This document shows, piece by piece, positions 32,790 to 43,928 of a stretch of 64,000 nucleotides of DNA. The notes below the pieces were generated by a model. It ran no database searches and had not been told where the DNA came from. It saw only the letters and a program-made list of their open reading frames with translations. Location of the stretch: contig NW_006921535.1 of NCBI RefSeq assembly GCF_000340215.1, positions 4,767,528 through 4,831,527 of the forward strand, in the 5' to 3' direction. A program made the translations under genes and the position numbers. Numbering within the stretch: the first letter of the stretch is position 1; each line of letters starts with the position of its first letter. The DNA comes from Pseudocercospora fijiensis CIRAD86 (lineage: Eukaryota > Ascomycota > Dothideomycetes > Mycosphaerellales > Mycosphaerellaceae).

Positions 32790-35700
32790 TACTCCTCTTA
32801 ATAGCAGCTTACTAAGTAGCTTCAAGATTAAGATGCTTATACTAGTTATTTAGAGCAGGTCTATTAGTTTCCTACTTAAGTAGGTTTCTATCATAAATAA
32901 AGGATTAATTAATCTTAATAACATCTTTCCTAATCTGGCTCTTTAAAAATAATAGGGCATTAATACTGCCTTCCTATACAACCTATTCCTTCTAAGAGAT
33001 ACTATTAGCTCTATATTACTAAATATTCTCTCTAGCTTATTAGACGTTAGAGGGATACTAAGAATATTAAGAGCTATAACTATTAGCTAAGGCTATCTTG
33101 CTCTCTTTGTCTACTACTATTTAACAAGATTAGGATATTTCTTGACTCTCTATCCTATATAATCCTCTAGCTAATTAATAGGATTATTGCTCTTGTTGTT
33201 ACTGTTATATAGAATATCTATATTATCTTCCTCCCTGCTATATCTTAGTCTTTTAGCTTACTGCTAAGGGGAGCTACTTATATTAAAAGGATTTAGTAGC
33301 TGCTTATATTCCTCTTACTAAAGCTTATAGAGTTCTTTAGCAAAGGGTCTATACTCTTTAGATATAAATCTGTCTCCTTTCTTTAACTAAGCTAGGCTAT
33401 TATTTAGATTTAGGATAATAGCTATAATATAAACAGGAGTGTCCTAAAGCTTTTTCTAATAATAATCTATCTTGCTATATACTGCTTTTAGGTCAAGACT
33501 AAAATAAAGCTCTGCTACTAGTAGCTAGGCCTATTAGTATACTCTTAAATTAAGACCTTCCTTAGCTACAATTAAGATTCAGCTTAGGGTTTCTTGTTTA
33601 AGAAGTGCAGCTATTAATAGTAGCTAAGGCCCTACTATTATATATATAGATTTCGCTATTAGTTAAGTAGGCTAGCGGACTTCTTTATTAGAGAAGCTAG
33701 TACTAAACTCCTTCTTCTTAGAATAAAGGTAATTCTTAATCTTCTTAAAGATAGGTAGAACTTGCTAGATCTTACTATACTTACTAGTACTACCCTAGAG
33801 GGTAATAGTTGTATTCTTAAGTAGTAAAAGAATCCGCTAATATGCTTTTAGATTAGTCTAATCTAAGTATAAAAGCTGATTAAGAAGTATTGATAGTATC
33901 TCCTTCTTCTTTCTGCATAGCCTAGCCTTATACTAATTCTTAGTCTTCTAATTAGTTTTGTATTTGTCCCATTTCCTCCTCTCCTTTATAATAAATTAAT
34001 TAATAGTAGACTCTAGCTAAATAGCTCTTACGATTAATGCAACGATACTGTTCTAGCGGGTATTATTATCTATAACTAAAGTATAGCTAACTAATGTTAT
34101 TTATAACTAGTTAGTATTGCATCTTGCTAAAGCTTCTAAAAATACTTTATCCTTTAAACTAATCTGCCAATATAGATAATAATGTTATAAAGCTTTCTAA
34201 TATATCCTCTCTTCCTCTAGAGATCTAGCATTAGCTTGTTATCTTTAGCTAATACAAGCTATTTAGATAATAGTTCCTCTAAAGGTATAATCTATAGTAG
34301 TAGACTTCTAGTAATAAGATTAAAGATATAACTAATATAGCGTACTCTCCTCCTAATAGGATTAAAGTCAAATTTAGTAGCAAGATGCTAAATTACTATA
34401 TTATTGTTAGTAGCATTATTAGAAGTAAGCCAACTAAGCTTATTATAGATCTGCTAGAAGGAAAGAATCTAAGTATTAGCAATCTTTATTCCTAAATAAG
34501 CTCTATAGTAAGCAGATAAGCCTAGTAGAAAGTTACACATCTTGCTAGTATTGTCAATAAAGTAAATAACAATACTAGTAAGAGCAAGGCTATTACTAGA
34601 GGTCTAGAGATGAAAGCTAATATAAATCCTATTAAGTGCTGTTTTAAGTACCTTAGTTACAATCGTAGCTAACTGATTGTATATCTTCTAGAGCTATCTA
34701 CTAACAGTCTAATATAATAGAATATATAGTTTAGCAAATGCATTTAGATACTAAACAATAGCATAAAACTACGGAGATTCTAGTTATCTATAGGCAATAT
34801 TGTTAATAATAATCTAGTTAAGTAAGAGAGCTTAAAATACTATAGTAGAGAACTTGCTACTAGTAAAGTTAGCAATTACCTAGATATAAGGCTCTTTCCT
34901 TGCTACTCTAAGTGCATTAATAGCTGTTTTCTTAAACAACTAATAAGGTTCTTAGTAGCTAGATAGTTCAATATAGTGCTTCTTTTATAAATGCTTTATA
35001 GCACTTATTGTTTAGTTCTTACTATTATAGATGTATATACTAGCACTTTTGCTAACCTTCTTATAATAGTATTTCTTATAGACCTAATATACTTTTCTAG
35101 TATCTATATACTAAAGAGCCTAACTATACCTGTAAACCTATAATGCTAGCGTTCTTTTAGTAATAGCAAACATATATTTGTCCTTGAAATCCGAGCGCTT
35201 AAAGTCAAGATCTTTTGCTACTACTTGCTAGAATAATAATTCTAAACTATTAATACTAGTAGTAACACTTAGAGCAATACTTGCTATCTTATTAGCTAAG
35301 AAGACGCTTAGTATATTTAGTAGCTTCTGTTAGTATTAGGTAATTGCCTTAGCTACTAATGCTAGAATAATCTTAAGTAGAGTTTATAGTAGTAGAGGGC
35401 GGCTTAGAGTACTAAACTAACTTCCCCCTAGTATTAGAGGGAGATCTAGCTAGCTAGATACTAAGATATTATACTTAGGGGGAAGGAGTAATAACTAAGA
35501 AGCTATACTAATATAGCTGCTTCTTAGCTAATAGAATAAATAGCTATACTGCTCTTACTACTAAAGCTAGCTAGTAATTAAAAGTGTAAGAGAATCCCTT
35601 AGTATAATTAGCTGAATTATAACAAAGGCAGAACGCGTTACTACTAATTAGAACAGTTCATTATGTAACTTTTAGAGGCTTAGAAGTTAAATCTAAGAAA
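32790..35700 (-). pseudogene. hAT transposase, broken
   Basis: Degenerate minus-strand transposase. The C-terminal hATC dimerisation region is readable near 33080-32960 (ERIFSNIELIVSLRRNRLY). Upstream, near 33830-33740, is a stretch (ILLLLKNTTITLQGS, then VLPIFKKIKNYL) matching the usual L-F---T--LQG---S---VLP pattern of hAT proteins. A YY-KL-DTPVYIIAIILNLN segment near 33450 corresponds to the P-Y--A--L-P motif. The N-terminal zinc finger cannot be placed. Stops are TAA or TAG. Confidence 0.82.
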
Positions 35701-36179
35701 AAGCTATTAAAGTCTAAGCTAAAGGGTTACTAAGAGGGCAACCTTAGGATTAGTAGTAATAGCAAGGTTACTAATTTGCATTTTAGGACCTAATACTTAG
35801 TAGGGATATTTATCTAGGTAAAAGGGAATTGCCTCTTAAAAATAAGCTACTAAGCTAGGATATAGAAAGCAAGGTCATTAAATTACTAAATTCATTATTT
35901 TCTATAAATACTAACTTTAAGGATAGGAGTTATTAACTGCTTTAGATTATAGAGCATCTTTAGCTACAAAGTATACTTATTAGTAAGGCGAATTTTGCTC
36001 TAAAGAAGAGATAGGAGTATAAGAAAGAAGTTCAGTATAACAGCCGCTATATTTTAATAAGTATATTATGTTTTATACTAGTTTCCTCCGCCTAAGCTAG
36101 ATAGCTATAAGGTATACTTAAGCAAAGCTTAGCAGCTAGAAAGCTGCTACTAGCCTACTGCTCTTTCTAATCTAAGGCT

Positions 36180-36184
36180 CTAAA
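36180..36184. repeat. Target-site duplication of Gypsy F (left)
   Basis: CTAAA, repeated at 41953-41957. Confidence 0.82.
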
Positions 36185-36887
36185 TGTTATAGTAGCTACC
36201 TAGAAAGCACCGACAAGTCCTATAAGCTAGCCGCTATACTATAAAGTAATATCGGATTTAAGTTGCCTTAGTAGTAGGGCCCCTAGCGAAGCAGGTCGCC
36301 TAGTTAGCCGCCTATTTAGCCGTATAACGTAATATCTTAGAGACTCCCGCGGAGGCCGTATATAGTAGAACAATACGTTATATATTAATATACGAACGAC
36401 GGGACTATACTAAACTACGCGTACGCGTATACGGACGATAGTAAGCGAGATATATAGAGTCGTAAGATAGATCCGAGTAGTAGGAAGGAACCGGAAGATA
36501 GGGAAGAGCTAGGAGAAATATATTTACTTAAGAGCGGTTAAACGAGTTCGTATACGCGCGCCGCGTAAGTTAGCTAGGAAATAAAGGCGCTATAAGATAG
36601 CGGATAAGCGGGATCCGCGCGCGTATACTTAGCGCGTAGGGAAGGACCTAAAGGTAGAGGTTTACTAAGAAGTTAGCAAGTAAGATATATATACCTACGG
36701 TTACGCGTCGGACGCGTAAGACGCCTATAGGGCGGGATACTACGGAAGGGGCTCTCCCTCTAAGGTATCCTTCTTCCTTTCTTCGTAGTTCGTCTTATAT
36801 AGATAGTATCTATATTAATTTAGTACTCCCTTTAGATTAGTTTAAAGTTTAGTATATATTCTTACTACTTAGCCTCTAACCCTTATA
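36185..36887 (+). repeat. 5' LTR of Gypsy F
   Basis: 703 bp, pairing with 41249-41952 at high identity; the differences I compared are mostly transitions. It contains the self-complementary TACGCGTACGCGTA segment and several TATATA stretches. The same LTR family forms the inverted pair at 13286-14460. Confidence 0.93.
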
Positions 36888-36898
36888 TTACGAACTGC

Positions 36899-38230
36899 CG
36901 TAAAAAATGCCTCTATTAAGATAGATACTCCCGACGAGTAGATTTAAAATATAAGAACTAACGAAGTGCCCGATTTTTTAAGCTTAGTATAGAAGGAGAT
37001 CCCCGCTACGCGCGAACAACTAGAGTATACCTATACTACCGACCTGGAACTGCTCGCTAACCTACTTAAGGCCTATAAAGACGCTACTCGTTTCCTCTCG
37101 GTCTCTCGTATAAGCCTTAGTACTACTCTTAACGACGCGAATACCTCTATTATAGAAAAAGAAGACGAAGTAGGCCGCCTCTAGTCGTAGCTCGCCTCTA
37201 CTCGCCTAGGCGCCGCAGTACCCGCCTCTTACCTATTTACGCCTACTTCGAATAAGAGTAAGAAACTTAGCGATTTCGAACGCTTTACCGGTAAGCGTAA
37301 AGTATATAAAGAATTTAAGATACAAGTTAAAATCCGCTTCCTTACTAACGCCGACTACTATCTAACTAAAGCTTTAAAAACCGGATTTATATTTTCTCTA
37401 CTCGGCGGCTCCGCCCTCGATTTCTCTTATAGCCTTTTAGAAAATATAGAAACTACTACAACGACTAGTATCTAGAAGGCCCTTAACGCTAGCTTCGGCG
37501 ACCTAGACTATAAGCAAACTACGCGCCTAAACTTAGACAAACTTAAGTAAGTAAAGAAGACCTACTAAGAATACTACGCTGCCTTCTAATATAAGATTAG
37601 GTACTCTAAGTACCCCCTAGACGTTACTAAGTAGATCTTATTACGTAGTCTTAGCGAAGAAATAATATTATAAGTCCGCGATAAGAATACGGAGACTCTA
37701 AATATTACCGAACTATATGCCTTACTAGTACGTATTAATAATACGACTCGAAACTTTACGAAGATTATCGCTAACCGAGGAAGCGCCTATACGAACGCCG
37801 GCCGCTTTATATTACCGTTCGCTACGCTACCGTCGAAACTAAATATATATTAGACGCCGGCTTCTATACTAGCTCCCGCTATAGCCCTAATACCGCTAGG
37901 GCGGCTAGGCGCCTAGCCTACCGCCGAACCGATAGATTTAAGCGCTACCTCGCTCGGCGCCCGTCTACGCGTGCCCCTAGTAAACGGTAAGCTTTTAGAA
38001 GAAGAGAAGTAGCGTCGCCGTATAGTAGAAGAATATATCTACTATAGAGTAAAGGGATATATTACTCGCCTCTACTTGTCTCTCGTCGGCCGGCTAAATA
38101 CGCTAACGATATAGCGAGTCGCCGCCGCGAATATTACGACTCTAGATACGCCTTTACTAGCTAGCGCTACTCTAAGCGGCTAGGGAAAAGCTTAAACCTT
38201 ATATATAGTCGCTTATAAGGTTTATTCGTT
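36899..38230 (+). pseudogene. Gypsy F gag, broken
   Basis: A plus-strand frame with scattered TAA/TAG. The capsid-like part (about 37255-37700) reads LSDFERFTGKRKVYKEF, followed by ALNASFGDLDYKQTTRL, matching the retrotransposon gag domain pattern. A zinc-knuckle-like stretch near 38025-38080 (IYYRVKGYITRL) shows Cys positions changed to Tyr. The protein would form the cytoplasmic particle. Confidence 0.75.
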
Positions 38231-38319
38231 CCGAAATTAAGAGTATCTACTACTACCTTCCCTTTCTCTAGCTTATCTATAGAGAAAGAGTTAGTTTACT
38301 AGCCTTTCGTAGTAGAAAC

Positions 38320-39650
38320 GTTAATAGGAAATTAAAAGAAATTATTAAAAACTATAGCTCTTCTTAATAACGGCGTAACTAGCTACTCGTTTATAGATTA
38401 CGACTATATAAGAGAGCTCGGCTTAACGTTCTAAGACCTTATATACGCTCGGGAGTTAGAAATGTTTAACGGTACGACCGCGGCCGCCGGTAAAGTAACC
38501 TAGATCTACTACTTCTCTATTACTATCGGCCCGTATACCGAATATATTATGTTTTTTCTTACGAAACTCCCGAAGACTTATCCCGTTATTTTTAGTCTTC
38601 CTTAGCTTAAGAAGTATAACCCGGTTATCGACTAGGCTTCCGAATCTCTATCCTTTACGAGTAAATATTATATAGAGTACTACTTTAGCGAATTTAGTTC
38701 TACTCCCGATACTCCCTAAGATCGTACCGTATTCGCTATTAGCGCGGCTACCTTCTCGCGTTTTGCCCGCGATAAACGTACTTAGATCTTCGCTATAATA
38801 ATATAGGATATCGAGAAAGCTATCCGAAAGTTCGACGAAGAACCGATAGATCTAAGAACGAAACTACTAAAGGAGTATTAGTACCGACTCTACTAGTTTT
38901 CGAAGAAGAACGCTAAGACTCTACTATCGTACTAGCCGGGTATCGACTATAAAATTAAGTTAATCGACGGTAAACCGCCGCCGTACGGCCCGCTCTACTC
39001 TATATCTCGAGATAAGCTCTTCGTACTAAAGAAATACCTAGAAGACAACTTATAAAAAGGCTTTATCCGCCCTAGTTCCTCGGAAGCTACTGTACTAGTT
39101 ATATTTGCCCGAAAATCTAGCGGAGGTCTCCGCTTCTACGTAGACTACCGGGGCCTTAAGGCCATAATATAAAAGAACCGCTATCTAATTCCTCTCGCAA
39201 ACGAAATACTTAAACGCCTTACAAAAGCCTACTAGTTTACTAAGCTCGACGTAATCGCTACCTTTAACGCGATTTATATTACCGAAGGAGACGAATAGCT
39301 AATAGCCTTCCGAACCCGTTACGGCCTTTTCGAATACCTAGTCTTACCGTTCGGGCTCTATAACGGACCTAGTACGTTCTAATTATATATTAACGATACG
39401 CTTAAGGAATTCTTACTAATAGCCGCTCCCGCCTTTCTCGAAGATAACGATAGCTCGGACAACGAAGTTACAAGCTTAGAAAGCTCGAATAGCGACTAGG
39501 AAAGCGAAGAAGAAGCGTAGAACCTCCTCGAACCTACCTAACTCGAGTAGTAGCTTACGACGGCCGCGACGGCGTACGCCGAAGACGCTTTTACTAAGGG
39601 TTAATTTACGCTTTATAGAACGAAGAATAGTTATACGAGAATGTTTCTCT
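38320..39650 (+). pseudogene. Gypsy F protease and truncated reverse transcriptase, broken
   Basis: After a protease-like region (about 38340-38650) comes [11 protein letters not shown] and [12 protein letters not shown] (about 39060-39170), then LDVIATFNAIYI and LPFGLYNGPSTF. After YINDTLKEFLL at about 39405 the RT stops. Instead of the YxDD motif, the thumb and RNase H, the frame continues into an acidic Ser/Asp/Glu-rich stretch (SSDNEVTSLESSNSD, 39449-39500) and on towards integrase. This protein could not polymerise DNA even before RIP. Confidence 0.78.
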
Positions 39651-39659
39651 CTTAGAGTA

Positions 39660-41230
39660 CGAACTCCGTAGAACTCTATCCCGAGCGCCCTATATAACGT
39701 TTAGGAATGCCCTCTACGTCCCGGATTTCGAAGATTTACGCAATTAGATTATACCTTTAGCTTACGACCCTCTCGGAATAGTATATCCCGGCCGAGCTAA
39801 GATACTGTCTTAGCTCTAGAAGTAGTACTACTAGCCTAATCTATACCGAGACGTCGACCGATTCGTTAAGAACTACGTAGTATACCGTAGAGCAAAAGCA
39901 GATACGCGTAAGCCGCAAGGACTACTAAAACCTCTTAAAATTTCTCTACGACCGTAGTAGTATATTTTAATAGATTTTATTATAGGCCTACCGAAAGGAT
40001 CCGACTTTAACGGCCTCTAGTTTTAAAATATACTAGTCGTAGTCTACCGCCTTACTAAATGTAAGAAGGTATTAAACGCCTATAGCCTAATAGCGAAGAA
40101 TACGGCTTAGGTCTTCTACCGAGATATATAGAAAGATATAGGCTTACCTAAATTAATTGTATCTAATCGCGGCTCGAATTTCGTTACCCGTTTCTAGAAG
40201 CGCCTCTACGAGCGACTAAAAATTTAAGCGCGCCTTTTAACGGCTTACTACCTATAGACTAACGGGCAAACCGAACGGGCTAACGCTTAAATTAAACAAA
40301 TTATTAGGTGCTTCTATAACTATTATTAAAATAACTAGCTAAGATTAACGCCTTCTATTAAATTTGCTATTAATAATTAGGAATTAGCTACGACTTAGAC
40401 TACGCCCTTCTACGCTTCGACTAGTTTTTACCCCCGAACCGGTATAGAACTAGTAGAAATCGAACTAGAGCCCCTAGTAAACGATCTAGAAAGAGACGCC
40501 GATACCTTCGCTCTTTAGATAGCCTAGACCTACTAAGAGCTCTAGGACGAGATAAGATATACCTAGGAAGTATACGAGTACTACGCTAATTAGCGTAGAC
40601 GCGCCGCGCTAGATTACTAAGTCGGAGATTACGTTTACCTCGACTTACGGTATATTAGTACTAACCGACCTTTAAAAAAGCTCGACTAGAAGAATCTAGG
40701 GCCCTTCCGAATTATAAAGAAAATCGGTACGTACGTATACGAACTAGACCTCCCCGAGAATCTTAGTATTTACCCGGTTAAATACGTAGTTAACCTAAGA
40801 ACCGCTAGAGAAATTACGAGCACCGAAGACATTCCGCCGATCCCGGAAGCTACTAAGGCTACCGATTAGACCGAAGACGAACCGGAGTCTACCTTAGGTA
40901 TAGTATAGGCAATTATTAGATAAAGCTTCGGTAATATAAACTTCGGTAATCTTAATCCTCGCGGACCGTAGGGAGAGGTATAGTAGGAAGGGTATTTAGA
41001 CGAAGATACGACCTATAAACCTCTACGCTATATTATCTTCGCCTACGAAGCAATCGAAGAATTCCTACGAGATTATACCGACTATACGACTATAGAAGGA
41101 GCTATCCCGGAACGCTTCCTCCGAGAAGTATACGAATAGAATTTAGAATAAGGTCTCCGACCCGAACTAGGGCAAGAATACTAGTACCTATTATATACGG
41201 ACCTCCTTTAGCGTCGTAGGAACTCCGCGC
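39660..41230 (+). pseudogene. Gypsy F integrase, broken
   Basis: The first catalytic Asp lies in IDFIIGLPKGSDF (near 39967). The second region reads SNRGSNFVTRF (near 40165, Asp to Asn). TNGQTERANA follows near 40259. A C-terminal GPFRI-like fold (LGPFRIIKKIGTYVYEL near 40700) is visible. I see no chromodomain after it. The remaining acidic tail (to 41230) is of unknown role. Confidence 0.8.
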
Positions 41231-41248
41231 AAAACGAGGGGGGGCTAC

Positions 41249-41952
41249 TATTATAGTAGCTACCTAGAAAGTACCGACAAGTCCTATAAGCTAGCCGCTA
41301 TACTATAAATTAATATCGGATTTAAGTTGCCTTAGTAGTAGGGGCCCCTAGCGAAGTAGGTCGCCTAGTTAGCCGCCTATTTAGCCGTATAACGTAATAT
41401 CTTAGGGACTCCCGCGGAGGCCGTATATAGCAGAACAATACGTTATATATTAATATATAAACGACGGGACTATACTAAACTACGCGTACGCGTATATAGA
41501 CAATAATAAGCGAGATATATAGAGTCGTAGGACAGATACGAGTAGTAGAAAGGAACCGGAAGATAGGGAAGAGCTAGGAGAAATATATTTACTTAAAAGC
41601 GGTTAAACGAGTTCGTATACACGCGCCGCGCAAGTTAGCTAGGATATAAAAGCGCTATAAGACAGCAGACAAGCGGGATATACGCGCGTATACTTAGCGC
41701 GTAGGGAAGGACCTAAAGGCAGAGATTGACTAAGAAGTTAGCAAGCAAGATATATATACCTACGCTTACGCGTCGGACGCGTAAGACGCCTATAGGGCGG
41801 GATACTAAGGAAGGGGCTCTCCCTCTAAGGCACCCTTCTTCCTTTCTTCGTAGTTCGTCTTATATAGATAGTAGCTATATTAATTTAGTGCTCCCTTTAG
41901 TTTAGTTCAAAGCTTAGTACATATTCTTACTACTTAGCCTCTAACCCTTATA
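41249..41952 (+). repeat. 3' LTR of Gypsy F
   Basis: 704 bp. Its first dinucleotide is TA where the 5' LTR has TG. It follows a G-rich polypurine tract and is followed by the CTAAA duplication. Confidence 0.93.
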
Positions 41953-41957
41953 CTAAA

Positions 41958-42159
41958 TACTTATTAAATATATCGTAGTAGTATAGTTAGCCCTTTAGCC
42001 CTATAGCAAAGTTATTAAATCCTAGAAGCTAAACCAAACTCTAAACCTTTTGCTTATCGTAAGAGCATACTAGCTCTTAATAGCCCTTACTTAGTTAAAT
42101 TATACAAGCTAAAACTCCTATAGTAATAAAAGAAATCCTATATCTAGCTGCCTTAAGAA
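41958..42159. other. hAT internal spacer
   Basis: Continuation of the hAT sequence interrupted by Gypsy F. No coding frame is recognised. Confidence 0.5.
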
Positions 42160-43110
42160 ACTCTATCCTACTAAGTAGCCTATTAACTCCTAACTCCTAA
42201 CCTAGCTTTATTACTAGTTATATTAGAATCATCCTCCTTATCCTAAGATTCCTTCTACTCCTTTACCTAACGCTTAGTAAAACGGAGAGCAATAGTCAAA
42301 CGGGCTAGCTAAAAACGATAATCCTTATTTAGGTGAAATAGGTATATTATACTAAGAGTACTAACTTATATATTTAGTACTAAGCCTTAACTGCCTTCCT
42401 AATTGTATTAAGTCTATATCTAATAGAGGTCTAGAGTTAGATCTCTAACAGACTTATATTTAGTTAACTCCTTAGCTAGCTCTATCTTATATAGGGTTCT
42501 CTTAAGCGGATTCGACCTATTATTAAAGCTATATATCTTCTAATAATTACTATAGGCATAGTTAGTATAGGCACTGCTAAAAGCATAGCCCTTACCCTCT
42601 CCGAAATGTATAGTAATATAGCTATTAAATAGGTCCTTATATAGCTAATTAGTCCTAATCTTCTAGCAGTTCTGGTAAGCATTATTATCCTCCTAGTAGA
42701 CAGTACCGAAGCTAAGAGTAGCTATAATAGTTAGGAGGTAGGAGTTGCCTCTATAAAATTTAATACTAACTATACTCTATTAAGAACTTCTAAGATACTA
42801 CAATCAATTTGAAAGCGCTAAATATTAGCGCCCCACTCCTCTAAGATAGAATAAGGATTTCTATACATATTAATATTCTAAAGGTAGCGCTAAGAGGTAA
42901 AGAGTAGATACAGTACCTTTATTAGGGTATTAAAGTTATTATAAGTTATCTCTCCTTCCTTTAGTAGGTTACTCTTCTTCTATATAATCTTAAAGCGAAT
43001 TGTACCCTTTCTATTACTCTTATTAAAGTAGAAATTAGCTAACTCAATTGCCTTAGCAATCTTAGCCTACTTAGTATATATAGGACCTTTGTTTTAAGTT
43101 ATATTAGGTC
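42160..43110 (-). pseudogene. Unrecognised second reading frame inside the hAT, broken
   Basis: Minus-strand coding-like sequence upstream of the transposase. Readable parts are IAKAIELANFYFNKSNRKG (near 43050), TIHFGEGKGYAFSSAYTNYA (near 42600) and FHLNKDYRF-LARLTIALRF (near 42310), with TAG or TAA at likely Gln/Trp positions. At least one frame change separates the parts. I do not recognise a domain. It may be a second protein of the hAT, an unusually distant N-terminal part of its transposase, or a passenger gene. The open frame at 42482-42682 is one of its alternative frames. Confidence 0.4.
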
Positions 43111-43764
43111 TCCTAGGATCTTAGCTACTAGCACTACCTCCTAATCTAGTTAGGAGGACTATTACTATCTTACTCTTTCTACCTTGCTCTTTCTTTCTTG
43201 CTAAGTCTAAGTTAGTAGAGGAGGGAGGGTAGTAAGGAGCTTATTGCTAGTAGAGAAGGTACTACTACTAGTATTAGGTATATTAGATTAAGGTTAGATT
43301 AGTATTAGATTGGTATTAGATTAGTATTAGAAGGTAGTAGTTGCTAGTTGCTAGTAATAGTTGTAGTATATAGAAGAGAAAGTTAGTAGTTTAAGAAATA
43401 GTTCTTTTTAACTGCTAGCTTAGGAGCTTAGGCTATATATAGCTATAGCAATTATAAGCTTTGTTATATATACTAGAAGTAAAGGCAAGAAGTAAAGCTA
43501 GTAACTAGTATGTGCTAGAAAATCTAAGGTATTACTAGCTATATTGTTAGCTAAAAGAACATTAATAAAGCTTAATTTATAGTTAAAAGTTATAAGAAAG
43601 TAAGGCAGCTACTAGCACTAGTAGCTAGCAGCTATAAAAGCATATACTTATAATTTCTAAAGCAGAATACTAAATGCATATAAAAGAGTTGTTAATAAAT
43701 AGCTATAGTAACTAGCTCCGCTCTAATTAGAGATTACCCTCGGTTAGAGCCGAAGGTAAGTACT
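43111..43764. other. hAT internal region without recognised gene
   Basis: TpA-rich sequence including a run of ATTAGATTAGTATTAGATT repeats (about 43285-43330). No gene is recognised. Confidence 0.5.
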
Positions 43765-43920
43765 TAGATTGCAATCTAGTTAATTAATCTAATCTAGAGA
43801 GGCTAGATTGCAATTCAATTTAATCTGCTACCTTAGGAAGCAGTTTAATCTAATTCAATCTAGCAATCTAATTCAATCTAGGGGGTCCTAGATTAATTAA
43901 ATTGATTATAGACTATCCTA

Positions 43921-43928
43921 GGATTAGA
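43921..43928. repeat. Target-site duplication of the hAT (right)
   Basis: GGATTAGA, identical to 32459-32466. It lies in the LINE B endonuclease frame. Confidence 0.85.

Larger units (their letters stand above)
36185..41952 (+). mobile_element. Gypsy F, LTR retrotransposon with full LTRs but truncated RT
   Basis: LTRs of 703-704 bp (36185-36887 and 41249-41952) start TGTTATAG (left) or TATTATAG (right, RIP of TG) and end CCCTTATA. A CTAAA duplication flanks the element. The polypurine tract (AAAACGAGGGGGGG) lies at 41231-41244. Internal coding order is gag, protease, partial RT, integrase; the second half of RT and all of RNase H are missing. It is inserted in the hAT at 32467-43920. Confidence 0.92.
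32467..43920 (-). mobile_element. hAT DNA transposon, split by Gypsy F
   Basis: The left end reads TAGTATAGTCTATAATCAAT and the right end, reverse-complemented, TAGGATAGTCTATAATCAAT: a 20-bp inverted repeat with one mismatch. Inside each end are many TAATCTAATCTAG-like and GATTGCAATC repeats (32486-32650 and 43765-43905), the subterminal sites hAT transposases commonly bind. Minus-strand transposase lies at 32790-35700. Removing Gypsy F and its duplicated 5 bp leaves about 5.7 kb, long for a hAT, with extra coding sequence at 42160-43110. Confidence 0.88.

Noticed and set aside
36888..36905. tRNA primer-binding site after the Gypsy F 5' LTR
   Set aside because: The bases after the LTR do not match a tRNA 3' end I can recognise; RIP may have altered them, so no call is made.
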